From Croceibacterium ferulae (GTDB lineage: Bacteria; Pseudomonadota; Alphaproteobacteria; Sphingomonadales; Sphingomonadaceae), in contig NZ_QZVQ01000004.1 in the NCBI RefSeq assembly GCF_003660445.1, positions 186,001 to 250,000 on the forward strand: 64,000 nucleotides of DNA, written 5' to 3'. Positions 28,861-38,573 of the stretch are shown in pieces; position 1 is the first letter of the stretch; every line of letters starts with the position of its first letter. Under the pieces are notes generated by a model. It saw nothing but the letters and a program-made list of their open reading frames with translations, had not been told where the DNA came from and made no database searches. A program made the position numbers and the translations under genes.

Positions 28861-28964
28861 AAGGTCGTCTCGACCCGCAGTCAGACAGCCCGCGTAACGC
28901 CTCTTGCAGGTGGCCGCGCCGATGCGGCATGGCATGCGCGAAGCAATTTGCGAGAGGATGATTG

Positions 28965-29867
28965 ATGGCACAGGTGCAGCTGGGCGATCCCGAGGTCGTA
29001 TGGGATCTGGGTGCGGTTCTGGGTGAGGGGCCGGTCTGGCTGGACAGCGATCCCGTGGGCCAGGGCGGGGCGCTGTGGTTCGTCGATATCAAGGCGCCGG
29101 CCATCCACCGCTACGATCCCGCCACCGGTGACAAGCAGAGCTGGCCCGCCCCGGCGCCCGTCGGCTTCTGCCTTCCGGCAGCCGACGGCACGTTCATCGC
29201 CGGGCTGAAGACGGGCCTTGCCCGCTTCGATCCGGTGGCCGGCACCTTCACCCCGCTGCACGATCCGGAGCCGGACCAGCCCGACAACCGGCTGAATGAC
29301 GGCCATGTGGATCAGCAGGGCCGCCTGTGGTTCGGCACGATGCATGATCCGGAGGAACAGGCGAGCGGGCGCATCTACCGCTTCGACGGCGCTGGCAGTG
29401 TCGCCGTCAGCGATCCGGTGATCGTCAGCAACGGTCCCGCGGTCAGCCCCGATGGCACGACGCTGTACCATGTGGATACGCTGGGCAACACGATCTACGC
29501 CGCCGACCTGGCCGATGACGGTACCGTGAGTGCGGAGCGGGTGTTTGTGCGGATCGAGGACGGCGCCGGCCATCCCGACGGCGTGATCGTGGATGCCGAA
29601 GGCTGCCTGTGGGTCGGCCTGTTCGGCGGCGGAGCGATCCGTCGCTACTCCACCGCCGGCGAATTGCTCGAGACGATCCCCCTGCCGGTCAGCGCGATCA
29701 CCAAGGTGGCCTTTGGCGGGCCCGACCGTCGCACCCTGTTCGCCACCACCGCCAGCGTTCACCTGGACGATGAAGGCCGCGCGCGCGAACCGCTGGCCGG
29801 GCACCTGTTCGCCTTGCCGGTCGCCGTGGCTGGCCTGCCGCCGGTCAGTATGCGTCTGCCGTCCTGA
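28965..29867 (+). CDS. SMP-30/gluconolactonase-family lactonase, probably L-arabinonolactonase
   Basis: The 300-residue beta-propeller has the SMP-30 metal-site motifs: LGEGPVW with Glu, RLNDGHVD with Asn, VSNGPAVSPDG with Asn and HPDGVIVD with Asp. It would open the lactone made by the arabinose dehydrogenase to give L-arabinonate. I set the start at the ATG at 28965, six bases after GAGAGGA; a TTG three bases earlier is less likely. It has no signal peptide, so it is cytoplasmic. It completes the enzyme set of the locus although it lies downstream of the receptor. A nonamer, AGTCAGACA at 28879-28887, differs by one base from part of operator site A. Confidence 0.88.
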   Translation: MAQVQLGDPEVVWDLGAVLGEGPVWLDSDPVGQGGALWFVDIKAPAIHRYDPATGDKQSWPAPAPVGFCLPAADGTFIAGLKTGLARFDPVAGTFTPLHDPEPDQPDNRLNDGHVDQQGRLWFGTMHDPEEQASGRIYRFDGAGSVAVSDPVIVSNGPAVSPDGTTLYHVDTLGNTIYAADLADDGTVSAERVFVRIEDGAGHPDGVIVDAEGCLWVGLFGGGAIRRYSTAGELLETIPLPVSAITKVAFGGPDRRTLFATTASVHLDDEGRAREPLAGHLFALPVAVAGLPPVSMRLPS

Positions 29868-29993
29868 TGCCGGACAGGGCCTGCGAAACCGCTTCCCGGC
29901 GCCTCGTCCTTCCCGCATAAAGCAGCCGCACCGTCCGTGACGCGCCCGAGTCCGGGTGCGCGCGGGCGATGGCGGGCTTGGGGGAGTTCGTTG

Positions 29994-32264
29994 ATGCGCA
30001 GGGTTTCCAGTCACGCGGTCGGGCTGCTCCTCGCGAGCGCCGCCATCGTCACCTGTGCTTCGCCCGTCCTGGCGCAGCATGATGTGACAGGCACGCTGGC
30101 GAACGGCGATGCCACGCTCGACAGCGGCGAGTTCTACGACAGCTACGACATTGACGGGCGCGCGGGCGACATCCTGACTGTCAGGGTGGGATCGAGCGAT
30201 TTCGACGCCTACGTCTTCGTGCGCGGGCCGCAAGACAGCGCATTCAGCAATGACGATGCCGAAGGCGGCGGCTCCGACGCCGGGCTCACGGTCACCCTGC
30301 CGGCAGACGGCACCTATACGATCTTCGCGACATCCTATGCCAGCGGAGAAACCGGCAGCTACCGGCTGGTCAGCTCGCTCGATCGTGCAGGGTCGGGTGC
30401 GGTGACGGGTGCAGGGGCGGGCGGCGCCGGTGTGCTGGTCGCAGGGGGCCGCGCGCAGGGCACGCTGGCTGCCGGGGACGACACGCTGCAGGGCGGCGAG
30501 TTCGTGGACAGCTTCACCCTGCAGGGCGAGCCGGGCAGCCGCGTGGTGCTGAACATGCGGTCCGACACGTTCGATACCTATCTCCACGTGTCCGGAGACG
30601 ACGGATACGAAGTGTTCAATGACGATGCGCCCGGTGGCAGCGGCGACAGCCAGCTGGAGGCGCAGTTCCCGGCCAGCGGCCGCCTGAGCCTGCTGGCGAC
30701 CAGCTTCGCCGCCGGGGAGCAGGGGGCCTACACGATCACGATGGAGGCAGTTGCCTCGGGTGGCGGAGTGCCTGCGGGCGCAGATGCGGCCGGCACCGCG
30801 CTGACTCTTGGCACACAGGTCACCGGCAGCCTGCCCGGCGGATCGAGCTATCAGCTGGAAGGGCAGGCAGGGCAGACTGTGCGGCTGTCGCTCAGTTCCG
30901 AAGCGTTCGATCCGGTGCTGCGACTGGCCGGGCCGGATGGTTTCACCGCCAGCAATGATGACAGCCCGGCTGGCGATACGCTGGACAGCCTGCTGGAGGT
31001 GACCCTGCCGGCCAGCGGCACGTACCATCTCACTGTCGGCACCTATTCGGGGGAGGGCGCCGGCGCCTTCCGTCTGGCCGCCAGCGCCGGCGAGCAGGCG
31101 GTGGCGCAGGCGGACCAGCCGCCGGCCGGCAGGCTGACTCCGGGGCGCAGTGTCAGCGGATCGCTGGCGGCCAGCGACCAGACCTTTTCCAGCGGCGAGT
31201 ATCAGGACCGCTTCACGTTCCAGGGGCGCCGTGGCGACCGGGTCGTGTTCGACATGCAGTCGGCCGACTTCGACACCTTCCTGTCGCTCTATCTGCCCGA
31301 TGGCGGGATCGAGACCAATGATGACCGCGCCGGCGATGAAGGCACGGACAGCCGGCTGGCGATCACCCTGCCGCAGGATGGCAGCTACGAGATCGCCGCC
31401 ACCAGCTATGCCGCGGCGCAGACCGGAAGCTACACGCTGCGGATGGGACTGGAGACGGGTGCGGATGCGCCGGTGCTGGCCGATGCCGGTGGCGCCGGCC
31501 GCGTGTTCCTGCTGAGCGTCGGGGTGGCCGATTACCAGCGCGCCAGCCCGCTGTCGCTGACCGATGGCGATGCTGCCAAGCTGACCCAGACGTTGTCCGC
31601 CATGGGCGTGCTGGCGCCCGGCAGCGTCACCCTGCTGAATGCGGAGGCGACAAGGGGGGCGGTGCAGTCGGCGTTCGGGCGGATCGCCGCGCAGATCGGG
31701 CCGGACGATCTGTTCCTGATGTTCTTCTCCGGCCATGGCAGCAAGGAAAGCGTGGACACGATCATGGAAGGCGATGGCAGCGCCGAGACGATCGAGATGT
31801 ACGATGCCGCGATCCGCGATTACGAGCTGGCCCAGCTGTTCGACCAGATCCCGGCGCGCAGCCTGCTGGTGCTGGACAGCTGCTTCTCCGGCGGGTTCGA
31901 CACCGTGATCAAGCGGCGCACCGGGCGGATGGGCATCTTCAGTTCGGACAGCGACCTGACCAGCCTGGTGGCGGACAAGTTCGAGGCCGGCGGGTATATT
32001 TCCATGATCCTGCAGCAGGCACTGGGCGGGCAGGCGGACGGGGACGGCAATGCGGCGATCACCGCGGGCGAACTGTCGGAATATATGCGCAGCACGTTCT
32101 ACCAGATCGCGTCGCAGGGCGGTCTGTCAGCCACCGTCTATGACCGCAATGCCCGGCAGGTGGGCAGCGGGTATCAGCACATCCTGGTCGACCGGGGCGG
32201 CGACGGGATGCCGTATGAGCAGGTGCTGCTGCGCCTGGGCGCGCCGCGGCTGGCGGCGCGCTGA
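29994..32264 (+). CDS. Secreted caspase-family (C14) protease with four N-terminal PPC-like domains
   Basis: The 756-residue protein has a Sec signal peptide ending near ASPVLAQ. Four repeated sandwich domains of the PPC (pre-peptidase C-terminal) type begin at about residues 30, 155, 273 and 383; each has an SGEF/GGEF-type edge, an FDxxL/FDTFL segment, an SNDD/TNDD turn and a TYTI-like strand. The C-terminal caspase domain (about 500-745) opens with RVFLLSVGVADYQ. It carries the catalytic dyad His 581 (FFSGHGSK) and Cys 630 (LVLDSCFSGGF). The start at 29994 follows GGGGGAG. PPC domains usually lie at the C-terminus of secreted proteases, so N-terminal placement before a caspase is unusual. 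The substrate is unknown. It lies after the lactonase and convergent with purQ. Confidence 0.88.
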   Translation: MRRVSSHAVGLLLASAAIVTCASPVLAQHDVTGTLANGDATLDSGEFYDSYDIDGRAGDILTVRVGSSDFDAYVFVRGPQDSAFSNDDAEGGGSDAGLTVTLPADGTYTIFATSYASGETGSYRLVSSLDRAGSGAVTGAGAGGAGVLVAGGRAQGTLAAGDDTLQGGEFVDSFTLQGEPGSRVVLNMRSDTFDTYLHVSGDDGYEVFNDDAPGGSGDSQLEAQFPASGRLSLLATSFAAGEQGAYTITMEAVASGGGVPAGADAAGTALTLGTQVTGSLPGGSSYQLEGQAGQTVRLSLSSEAFDPVLRLAGPDGFTASNDDSPAGDTLDSLLEVTLPASGTYHLTVGTYSGEGAGAFRLAASAGEQAVAQADQPPAGRLTPGRSVSGSLAASDQTFSSGEYQDRFTFQGRRGDRVVFDMQSADFDTFLSLYLPDGGIETNDDRAGDEGTDSRLAITLPQDGSYEIAATSYAAAQTGSYTLRMGLETGADAPVLADAGGAGRVFLLSVGVADYQRASPLSLTDGDAAKLTQTLSAMGVLAPGSVTLLNAEATRGAVQSAFGRIAAQIGPDDLFLMFFSGHGSKESVDTIMEGDGSAETIEMYDAAIRDYELAQLFDQIPARSLLVLDSCFSGGFDTVIKRRTGRMGIFSSDSDLTSLVADKFEAGGYISMILQQALGGQADGDGNAAITAGELSEYMRSTFYQIASQGGLSATVYDRNARQVGSGYQHILVDRGGDGMPYEQVLLRLGAPRLAAR

Positions 32265-32936
32265 TCAGGCGAGCTGGCGGATCGCGGCTTCGAACAGGGC
32301 GCGGCCATCCGTGCCGCCGTGATCGTCCTCCACCGCGCGTTCGGGGTGGGGCATCATGCCCAGCACGTTGCCGGCTTCGTTCAACACGCCGGCAATGTCG
32401 CGCTGCGATCCGTTGCAGGTGTCCACGTAGCGGAAGGCAACCCGGCCTTCGCCTTCCAGCCGGTCCAGCGTGGCATCATCCGCGAAGTAGTTGCCGTCGT
32501 GATGCGCCACCGGGATGCGGATCCGCTGCCCGGCGGAATAGCCGGCGGTGAACAGCGAGGTGCTGTTTTCCACCACCAGCGGAACGGTACGGCAGATGAA
32601 GGTCTGCCCGGCATTGCGCAGCAGGGCGCCCGGCAGCAGGCCGGCCTCCGTCAGCACCTGGAAGCCGTTGCACACGCCCAGCACCGGCACGCCGCGGCCG
32701 GCGGCTTCGACCACGGCGCGCATGATCGGGCTGGTCGCGGCCATGGCGCCGCTGCGCAGGTAGTCGCCATAGGAAAAGCCGCCGGGCAGGGCGATCAGGT
32801 CCAGCCGGTCGGGCAGGGTGGCATCGGCGTGCCAGACGCGCAGGGGGGCGGTGCCGGAAACCTGTTCCAGCGCCACGGCCATGTCGCGGTCGCAATTGGA
32901 GCCGGGAAAGGTGATGACCGCGGCGCGCAAGCCCAT
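32265..32936 (-). CDS. purQ: Phosphoribosylformylglycinamidine synthase, glutaminase subunit
   Basis: PurQ releases ammonia from glutamine for the PurL active site in the fourth step of purine synthesis. The 223 residues start with [14 protein letters not shown] and contain the class I glutamine amidotransferase elbow [11 protein letters not shown] with the nucleophile Cys. GMMPHPERA supplies the catalytic His. The start at 32936 overlaps the purS stop (TGATG), giving a coupled purS-purQ pair transcribed leftward. PurL is not in the window. The 3' end abuts the convergent caspase gene without spacer (32264/32265). Confidence 0.96.
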   Translation of the reverse strand: MGLRAAVITFPGSNCDRDMAVALEQVSGTAPLRVWHADATLPDRLDLIALPGGFSYGDYLRSGAMAATSPIMRAVVEAAGRGVPVLGVCNGFQVLTEAGLLPGALLRNAGQTFICRTVPLVVENSTSLFTAGYSAGQRIRIPVAHHDGNYFADDATLDRLEGEGRVAFRYVDTCNGSQRDIAGVLNEAGNVLGMMPHPERAVEDDHGGTDGRALFEAAIRQLA

Positions 32937-33166
32937 CAGACCCGCTCCACCCGGTAGTTTTCCACCACGCCGTTGGCGAGCAGGCGGCGGCACATGTCGT
33001 CCAGGGTGGCGTCGGTGGTGTCGTCCGCCACCTCCAGTTCGATCAGGCGGCCGACGCGCACGTCGTTCACGCCGGCAAAGCCCAGCCCTTCCAGGGCATG
33101 ATGCACGGCGCGGCCCTGCGGATCGAGCACGCCGGGCTTCAGGCTGACATGGACGCGGACCTTCAT
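32936..33166 (-). CDS. purS: Phosphoribosylformylglycinamidine synthase subunit PurS
   Basis: PurS is the small dimeric subunit that bridges PurQ and small-type PurL. The 76 residues show the family pattern: [19 protein letters not shown], then [13 protein letters not shown] and a C-terminal [10 protein letters not shown]. It comes directly before purQ with a TGATG overlap. The ATG at 33166 is the only sensible start. Presence of PurS implies the three-subunit form of the enzyme. The 260 bases upstream contain an imperfect repeat and no gene. Confidence 0.95.
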   Translation of the reverse strand: MKVRVHVSLKPGVLDPQGRAVHHALEGLGFAGVNDVRVGRLIELEVADDTTDATLDDMCRRLLANGVVENYRVERV

Positions 33167-33237
33167 GGCTGTTTCCCGGTGCTGGAGAGATTGCGGCAGC
33201 GCCTATCGTGCAGCGCGCGGCGGGGCAAGTGGGGAGG

Positions 33238-33314
33238 GGGGTGACACAGGTTACACTGTGCAGGAAGTCGACTTAGCAACCAGAGGGGGTGACAGGGGTG
33301 ACACTGTTCAGGGG
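33238..33314. repeat. Imperfect direct repeat in the purS upstream region
   Basis: Two related blocks, about 33238-33265 and 33287-33314, share the pattern GGTGACA, then GGTTACACTGTGCAGG or GGTGACACTGTTCAGG. The 33167-33428 stretch also has a CAGACG/CGTCTG dyad (33326-33331 with 33345-33350) and CGTCTGTA twice. I see no gene here. Confidence 0.5.
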
Positions 33315-33428
33315 ATTTCTACGACCAGACGTAAGTCCTTGATTCGTCTGTATGTGGCGTCTGTAAGCGGAGCGTGGACGTGTAGGAAAGTGATTATGCC
33401 CGCGGCTTCTGGCAGGGCAGCCTTGCCG

Positions 33429-33893
33429 TCACCCGACCGGGATGGCCGTCTGGTACTTCGCGACGCGCAAGGCGAGGTGCGAGGAAGCGCCGGCGACCGA
33501 GGGATGCTTGACCAGCCGCTGCATCAGGAACGTCTCGTAATCGGCGACGTCGGTCGCCACCACCCGCAGCAGGTAGTCCCAGTCGCCCGACATCGAGAAG
33601 CATTCCATGATGCGGGCTTCGGCCTGCACGAACGCCTCGAACGCGGCGACGCTGTCGGCCTCGAAAGTCCGCATCCGCACATTGCACAGCATGTTCACGC
33701 CGTGCCCCAGCTTCACCTGGTCCGCCAGGCGAATGGTCCGGCCGAGCACGCCCGCTTCCTCCAGCAACCTGATCCGCCGCCAGCAGGATGGGCCGGTGCT
33801 GCCGACCCGCTCCGCCAGCTCGGCGTTGCTGAGGGACGCATCCTGCTGGAGCTGGGCGACGATGCGCCGGTCAAGCGCATCCAGTCTGGCCAT
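33429..33893 (-). CDS. Lrp/AsnC-family regulator, probably of aromatic amino-acid degradation
   Basis: The 154-residue protein has an N-terminal helix-turn-helix (LDRRIVAQLQQDASLSNAELAERVGS, then CWRRIRLLEEAGVL) and a C-terminal RAM-type domain with SGDWDYLLRVVATDVADYE. I start at the ATG at 33893 (MARLDALD), the typical family N-terminus; a GTG at 33908 would add five residues. It is divergent from phhA, 103 bases apart, so it probably controls the phenylalanine operon in response to phenylalanine or tyrosine. In the shared promoter region GCATTTT occurs at 33952-33958 and 33964-33970, a possible pair of contact sites. Confidence 0.9.
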   Translation of the reverse strand: MARLDALDRRIVAQLQQDASLSNAELAERVGSTGPSCWRRIRLLEEAGVLGRTIRLADQVKLGHGVNMLCNVRMRTFEADSVAAFEAFVQAEARIMECFSMSGDWDYLLRVVATDVADYETFLMQRLVKHPSVAGASSHLALRVAKYQTAIPVG

Positions 33894-33996
33894 TTCTGTC
33901 ACGATCACCGCCGTTCCTGAGAAACCCTTTCACCTGAGTACGAAACAGGCGGCATTTTGAACAGCATTTTCCCGCGTCCTGCATGACAATGCTGAT

Positions 33997-34866
33997 ATGG
34001 CACAGGCAGAACATACACCGCCTGAAGGGGCGGCGGCAGACTGGACGATCCCGCAGGACTGGGACCGCTACACGCCGCAGGAACATGCGCTGTGGGACCA
34101 TCTGTTCGCCCGGCAGGCGGCGATGCTGCCCGGCCGGGTGGTGCCCGAATTCATGGCCGGGCTGGACATCCTGCGCATGACCCGACCCGGCATCCCCGAC
34201 TTCGCGGAACTGTCGGAACGGCTGATGAAGGCGACCGGCTGGCAGGTTGTGGCGGTGCCCGGGCTGGTACCGGACCATGTGTTCTTCGACCATCTGGCCA
34301 ATCGCCGGTTCGTGGCCGGACGGTTCATCCGCACGCCCGAACAGATCGACTATCTGGAGGAGCCCGACGTCTTCCATGACGTGTTCGGCCATGTGCCGTT
34401 GCTGGCCCACCCGGCCTTCGCCGACTACATGCAGGCCTATGGCGAAGGCGGCCTGCGCGCGGGCGGGCTTGGCGCGATCGAGCGGCTGGCGCGGCTGTAC
34501 TGGTACACGGTCGAGTTCGGGCTGATCCGCCAGGAGGATGGAGGCTTGCGGCTGTATGGCGCGGGCATCGTCTCCTCCTATGGCGAGTCGATCTTCGCGC
34601 TGGACGATCCGTCGCCCAACCGGCTGGGCTTCGATCTGAGGCGGCTGATGCGCACGCGCTATCGCATCGACGATTACCAGCAGACCTATTTCGTGATCGA
34701 CAGCTTCGAGGATCTGCTGCGGCAGACCGTGGAGACCGACTTTGCGCCGATCTATGCGGAGCTGGGGCAGGAAGCCGACTTTGATACAGCGACAGTCGTA
34801 GCCGAGGACCGCATCTACAATTGCGGGACGCAGGCCTATGCTCGCGCAAAAGAAGGCCTCACCTGA
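33997..34866 (+). CDS. phhA: Phenylalanine 4-monooxygenase
   Basis: PhhA hydroxylates phenylalanine to tyrosine using oxygen and tetrahydropterin. The 289 residues fit the bacterial enzyme. The iron ligands are two His in PDVFHDVFGHVPLL and the Glu of YWYTVEFGLI. LVPDHVFFDHLANRRF and the SSYGESIFAL segment are also conserved. It opens an eight-gene plus-strand operon (33997-40574) and is divergent from the Lrp-type regulator. The pterin recycling enzymes needed to sustain it appear at the end of the same operon (phhB and a dihydropteridine reductase-like protein). Confidence 0.96.
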   Translation: MAQAEHTPPEGAAADWTIPQDWDRYTPQEHALWDHLFARQAAMLPGRVVPEFMAGLDILRMTRPGIPDFAELSERLMKATGWQVVAVPGLVPDHVFFDHLANRRFVAGRFIRTPEQIDYLEEPDVFHDVFGHVPLLAHPAFADYMQAYGEGGLRAGGLGAIERLARLYWYTVEFGLIRQEDGGLRLYGAGIVSSYGESIFALDDPSPNRLGFDLRRLMRTRYRIDDYQQTYFVIDSFEDLLRQTVETDFAPIYAELGQEADFDTATVVAEDRIYNCGTQAYARAKEGLT

Positions 34867-34907
34867 GTTCGCGCCAGACCAGAGATAATAATCGAGAGGA
34901 TGCCGAC

Positions 34908-35960
34908 ATGACTGACACACCGGGCCATTCGCCGGAAAACCCCCTGGGCCTGAACGGCTTCGAATTCGTCGAGTTCACCTCGCCCGATCCCGACGCGATG
35001 GCGGCCCAGTTCGAGCAATTGGGTTTCGTGGCGACGCATCGGCACCCGCGCAAGCAGATCACCCGTTACAAGCAGGGGCGCATCAACCTGATGCTCAACC
35101 GGGACGAGGACGGGCGCGCCGCCGCGTTCCGCGCCGCGCACGGGCCATCCGCCAGCGCGATGGCCTTCCGCGTGGCCGATCCAACGCAGGCGCTGGCCTG
35201 GGCGCTGGAACATGGTGCGCAGCCGACGGACGAGGATGACACTGTCATTGAAGGGATCGGCGGCTCCGCGCTGTATTTCGTGCGCGACGGGGAAGACCTC
35301 TACGCCGATTGGTCGGAGATCGAGGGCTGGCAGCAGGCGGAGGCGGAGAACAATGTCGGCCTGGATCTGCTCGATCACCTGACCCACAATGTCCGGCGCG
35401 GGCAGATGCAGGTTTGGAGTGCGTTCTACCGGGAGCTGTTCGGCTTCGAGGAACAGAAGTATTTCGACATCAAGGGGCAGGCGACCGGCCTGTTCAGCCA
35501 GGCGATGATCGCGCCCGACCGCGCGATCCGCATCCCGCTGAACGAAAGCCAGGACGACCGTAGCCAGATCGAGGAGTTCATCCGGGAGTATAATGGCGAG
35601 GGCATCCAGCATCTGGCCCTGACGACCGAGGACATCTTCACCACGGTGGAACAGCTGCGCGCGCGCAGCGTGAAGCTGCAGGACACGATCGAGACCTATT
35701 ACGAGCTGGTCGACAAGCGCGTGCCCGGACACGGCGAGGATCTGGAGCGGCTGCGGCGCAACCGCATCCTGATCGACGGCAATGTGGGCGAGGAAGGCAT
35801 CCTGCTGCAGATCTTCACCGAAACGATGTTCGGGCCGATCTTCTTCGAGATCATCCAGCGCAAGGGCAATGAAGGCTTCGGCAATGGCAACTTCCAGGCC
35901 TTGTTCGAATCCATCGAGCTGGACCAGATCCGCCGCGGCGTGATCGCGGTCGATGCCTGA
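34908..35960 (+). CDS. hppD: 4-hydroxyphenylpyruvate dioxygenase
   Basis: The enzyme converts 4-hydroxyphenylpyruvate to homogentisate with decarboxylation and side-chain migration. The 350 residues form two vicinal-oxygen-chelate halves. Iron ligands are the His of LLDHLTHNV, the His of GEGIQHLAL and the Glu of FFEIIQRKG. The start at 34908 follows GAGAGGA by seven bases and matches the family N-terminus ([13 protein letters not shown]). It lies 41 bases after phhA and overlaps hmgA by eight bases. The aminotransferase that makes its substrate from tyrosine is not in the operon. Confidence 0.96.
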   Translation: MTDTPGHSPENPLGLNGFEFVEFTSPDPDAMAAQFEQLGFVATHRHPRKQITRYKQGRINLMLNRDEDGRAAAFRAAHGPSASAMAFRVADPTQALAWALEHGAQPTDEDDTVIEGIGGSALYFVRDGEDLYADWSEIEGWQQAEAENNVGLDLLDHLTHNVRRGQMQVWSAFYRELFGFEEQKYFDIKGQATGLFSQAMIAPDRAIRIPLNESQDDRSQIEEFIREYNGEGIQHLALTTEDIFTTVEQLRARSVKLQDTIETYYELVDKRVPGHGEDLERLRRNRILIDGNVGEEGILLQIFTETMFGPIFFEIIQRKGNEGFGNGNFQALFESIELDQIRRGVIAVDA

Positions 35961-37275
35961 TCCGGCCACGGGCAAGGTGCTGGCCGGGTTCGGCAATCAC
36001 CACGCGACGGAGGCGGTCGCCGGCGCGCTGCCGCAGGGTCGCAACTCGCCGCAGAAGGTGGCGTTCGGCCTGTATGCCGAGCAGTTCTCCGGCACGGCCT
36101 TCACCGCGCCGCGGGCGGAGAATCGGCGCAGCTGGCTGTACCGGATGCGGCCGACCGCCTCGCACGGGCCGTTCACGCCGTACCGGAAGGACACGCTGAT
36201 CCGCTCCGGCCCGTTCACGGAAGTGCCGCCTTCGCCCAACCGGTTGCGCTGGAACCCGCTGCCCCTGCCATCCGCACCGGTTGATTTCATCGACGGGCTG
36301 ATGACCTGTGCCGGCAATGGTGACGTGGCGACCGGCGTGGGGTGCGCCATCCATTTGTATGCGGCGAGCGCCTCCATGGTGAACCGCGCCTTCGTGTCGG
36401 CCGATGGCGAGCTGCTGATCGTGCCGCAGGAAGGGCGGCTGCGGGTGGTGACGGAGCAGGGCGTGCTCCAGCTGGAGCCGCTGCAGATCGCGCTGGTGCC
36501 GCGCGGGCTGCGGTTCCGGGTCGAGCTGGTGGATGGGCCGGCGCGCGGCTATGTGTGCGAGAATTATGGCGCGCTGTTCCGCCTGCCCGAACTGGGCCCC
36601 ATCGGCGCCAACGGCCTGGCCAGCGCGCGCGATTTCGAGGCGCCTGCCGCCGCGTTCGAGGATGCGGAGCGCCCTTGCGAGATCGTGCAGAAGTTCCACG
36701 GCCGGCTGTGGACCACCACGCTGGATCACAGCCCGTTCGACGTGGTCGCCTGGCACGGCAATCTGGCGCCGTACCGTTATGATCTCAGGCGGTTCAACAC
36801 GATCGGGACGGTCAGCTTCGACCATCCCGACCCGTCGATCTTCACCGCGCTGACCGCGCCCAGCGACACGCCGGGCACCGCCAATATCGACTTCGTGATC
36901 TTCCCGCCGCGCTGGATGGTGGCGGAGGATACGTTCCGGCCGCCGTGGTTCCATCGCAATGTCATGAGCGAATTCATGGGGCTGATCGAAGGCGAGTACG
37001 ATGCCAAGGCCGGCGGCTTCGCTCCGGGTGGCGCCTCCCTGCACAACAGCATGTCCGGCCATGGCCCCGACCGGGAAAGTCATGAGCGCGCCGTCGCCGC
37101 GCAACTGGCGCCGCAGCGGGTCGAGCGGACGATGGCCTTCATGTTCGAAAGCCGGCACGTCCTGGCGCCCACGCGCTGGGCGATGGAAACGGACCTGCTG
37201 CAGGATGATTACGATACGTGCTGGCAGGGCTTCCGCAAGGCGCAGCTGCCCGCGACAGGCGAGGAGATGGCATGA
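35953..37275 (+). CDS. hmgA: Homogentisate 1,2-dioxygenase
   Basis: HmgA opens the ring of homogentisate to 4-maleylacetoacetate. The 440 residues have the family N-terminus ([25 protein letters not shown]). Iron-binding residues are in [14 protein letters not shown] (His and Glu) and NSMSGHGPD (His). Conserved tails such as [15 protein letters not shown] are present. The start lies within the last eight bases of hppD, and the stop overlaps the fumarylacetoacetase start by four bases (ATGA). Loss of this step causes brown pigment in many bacteria, which gives a simple readout. Confidence 0.96.
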   Translation: MPDPATGKVLAGFGNHHATEAVAGALPQGRNSPQKVAFGLYAEQFSGTAFTAPRAENRRSWLYRMRPTASHGPFTPYRKDTLIRSGPFTEVPPSPNRLRWNPLPLPSAPVDFIDGLMTCAGNGDVATGVGCAIHLYAASASMVNRAFVSADGELLIVPQEGRLRVVTEQGVLQLEPLQIALVPRGLRFRVELVDGPARGYVCENYGALFRLPELGPIGANGLASARDFEAPAAAFEDAERPCEIVQKFHGRLWTTTLDHSPFDVVAWHGNLAPYRYDLRRFNTIGTVSFDHPDPSIFTALTAPSDTPGTANIDFVIFPPRWMVAEDTFRPPWFHRNVMSEFMGLIEGEYDAKAGGFAPGGASLHNSMSGHGPDRESHERAVAAQLAPQRVERTMAFMFESRHVLAPTRWAMETDLLQDDYDTCWQGFRKAQLPATGEEMA

Positions 37276-38573
37276 ACTGGTGGCAGACGGACGAGACGCA
37301 TGATCCGGCGCTGACCAGCTGGGTGGCGGGGGCGGACGGGCATGCCGACTTCCCAATCCAGAACCTGCCTTTCGGCGTCTTTTCGCCGGCTGCCGGCGCA
37401 CCGCGCATCGGCGTGGCGATCGGCCCGATGATCCTGGATCTGGCCGACTGCGCAGAAGCCGGCCTGCTGCCGCCCGCCACGGCCGACCTGTGCACCGCCG
37501 CCACGCTGAACCGGCTGATGGCTGCTCCGGCGGATGCGCGTGTCGAGCTGCGCCGGCGATTGTCGCACCTGCTGTCGCATCCGGCCGAGCGTTCCTCGGT
37601 CGAGGATAGGCTGTACCCGGCGGAGGAGTGCCGGTTGCATCTGCCCGCCACGATCGGGGACTACACCGATTTCTATGTCGGCATCCATCACGCCAACAAT
37701 GTCGGGCGGCAGTTCCGGCCCGACAATCCGCTGCTGCCCAATTACCGCTATGTGCCGATCGGCTATCATGGGCGGGCCTCGTCGGTCCGTCCTTCGGGCG
37801 AGCCGCTCGTCCGCCCCAGCGGGCAGCGCAAGCCGCCGGAGGCGACGGAGCCGGTGTTCGGCGCGACGGCGCGGCTGGATTACGAGCTGGAGCTGGGCGT
37901 GTGGATCGGGGAGGGCAATCCGCTCGGCTCCCCCATCCCGATCGACCGTGCGGGCGGGCATGTCGCGGGGCTGTGCCTGCTGAACGACTGGTCGGCGCGC
38001 GACCTGCAGGCCTGGGAATACCAGCCGCTGGGGCCGTTCCTGGCCAAGAACTTCCATTCCACGGTCTCGCCCTGGGTGATCACGCGGGAGGCGCTGGCGC
38101 CGTTCCGCATCGCCCAGCCGCCGCGCCCGGCCGACGATCCCGCGCCGCTGCCTTATCTGCTCGACCCCGACGACCAGGCCCATGGCGCGCTGGCCATCAC
38201 GCTGGAAGTGCTGCTGACCAGCGCGGCCATGCGCGACGCCGGCATGGAGCCGCTGCGGCTGAGCCGCGGGCCGGCCAGCAACATGTACTGGACCGTGAAC
38301 CAGATCGTCACCCATCATGCCTCCAACGGCTGCAACCTCAATCCCGGCGACCTGCTGGGCACGGGCACCATCTCCGCCGCCACGCGCGACGGGTTCGGCA
38401 GCCTGATGGAACTGAGCGCAGGCGGCACCGAGCCGATCGCCCTGCCGACCGGAGAGACGCGCACCTTCCTGGAGGATGGCGACGAGGTCACGCTGCGGGC
38501 CACCGCCGCGGCGGACGGTTGCGTGCCGATCGGCTTCGGCGAATGCCGCGCCCGGGTGCTGCCGGCCCGATGA
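37272..38573 (+). CDS. fahA: Fumarylacetoacetase
   Basis: The enzyme hydrolyses 4-fumarylacetoacetate to fumarate and acetoacetate, the last step of tyrosine degradation. The 433 residues include the N-terminal SH3-like domain ([12 protein letters not shown]) and the catalytic fold. Metal-site motifs are [28 protein letters not shown] and [22 protein letters not shown] and a C-terminal [13 protein letters not shown] are also typical. It overlaps hmgA by four bases at its start and maiA by four at its end, so coupling is tight. It shares the FAH fold with the AraD1-type dehydratase at 19957-20949 but is clearly a different subfamily. Confidence 0.96.
   Translation: MNWWQTDETHDPALTSWVAGADGHADFPIQNLPFGVFSPAAGAPRIGVAIGPMILDLADCAEAGLLPPATADLCTAATLNRLMAAPADARVELRRRLSHLLSHPAERSSVEDRLYPAEECRLHLPATIGDYTDFYVGIHHANNVGRQFRPDNPLLPNYRYVPIGYHGRASSVRPSGEPLVRPSGQRKPPEATEPVFGATARLDYELELGVWIGEGNPLGSPIPIDRAGGHVAGLCLLNDWSARDLQAWEYQPLGPFLAKNFHSTVSPWVITREALAPFRIAQPPRPADDPAPLPYLLDPDDQAHGALAITLEVLLTSAAMRDAGMEPLRLSRGPASNMYWTVNQIVTHHASNGCNLNPGDLLGTGTISAATRDGFGSLMELSAGGTEPIALPTGETRTFLEDGDEVTLRATAAADGCVPIGFGECRARVLPAR

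Noticed and set aside
29937-29993. Upstream start for the caspase gene adding 19 residues
   Set aside because: It would bury the signal peptide behind an Arg/Gly-rich lead; the ATG at 29994 has a GGGGGAG ribosome site and an immediate signal sequence.
28881-31736. A 951-codon open frame on the minus strand across the lactonase and caspase genes
   Set aside because: It is antisense to two genes with clear family motifs and its product is His/Gln/Arg-rich low-complexity sequence, as expected from the complement of GC-rich codons.
33240-33320. Possible CRISPR array from the repeated GTGACA/ACACTGT blocks
   Set aside because: There are only two unequal copies, no regular spacers and no cas genes.
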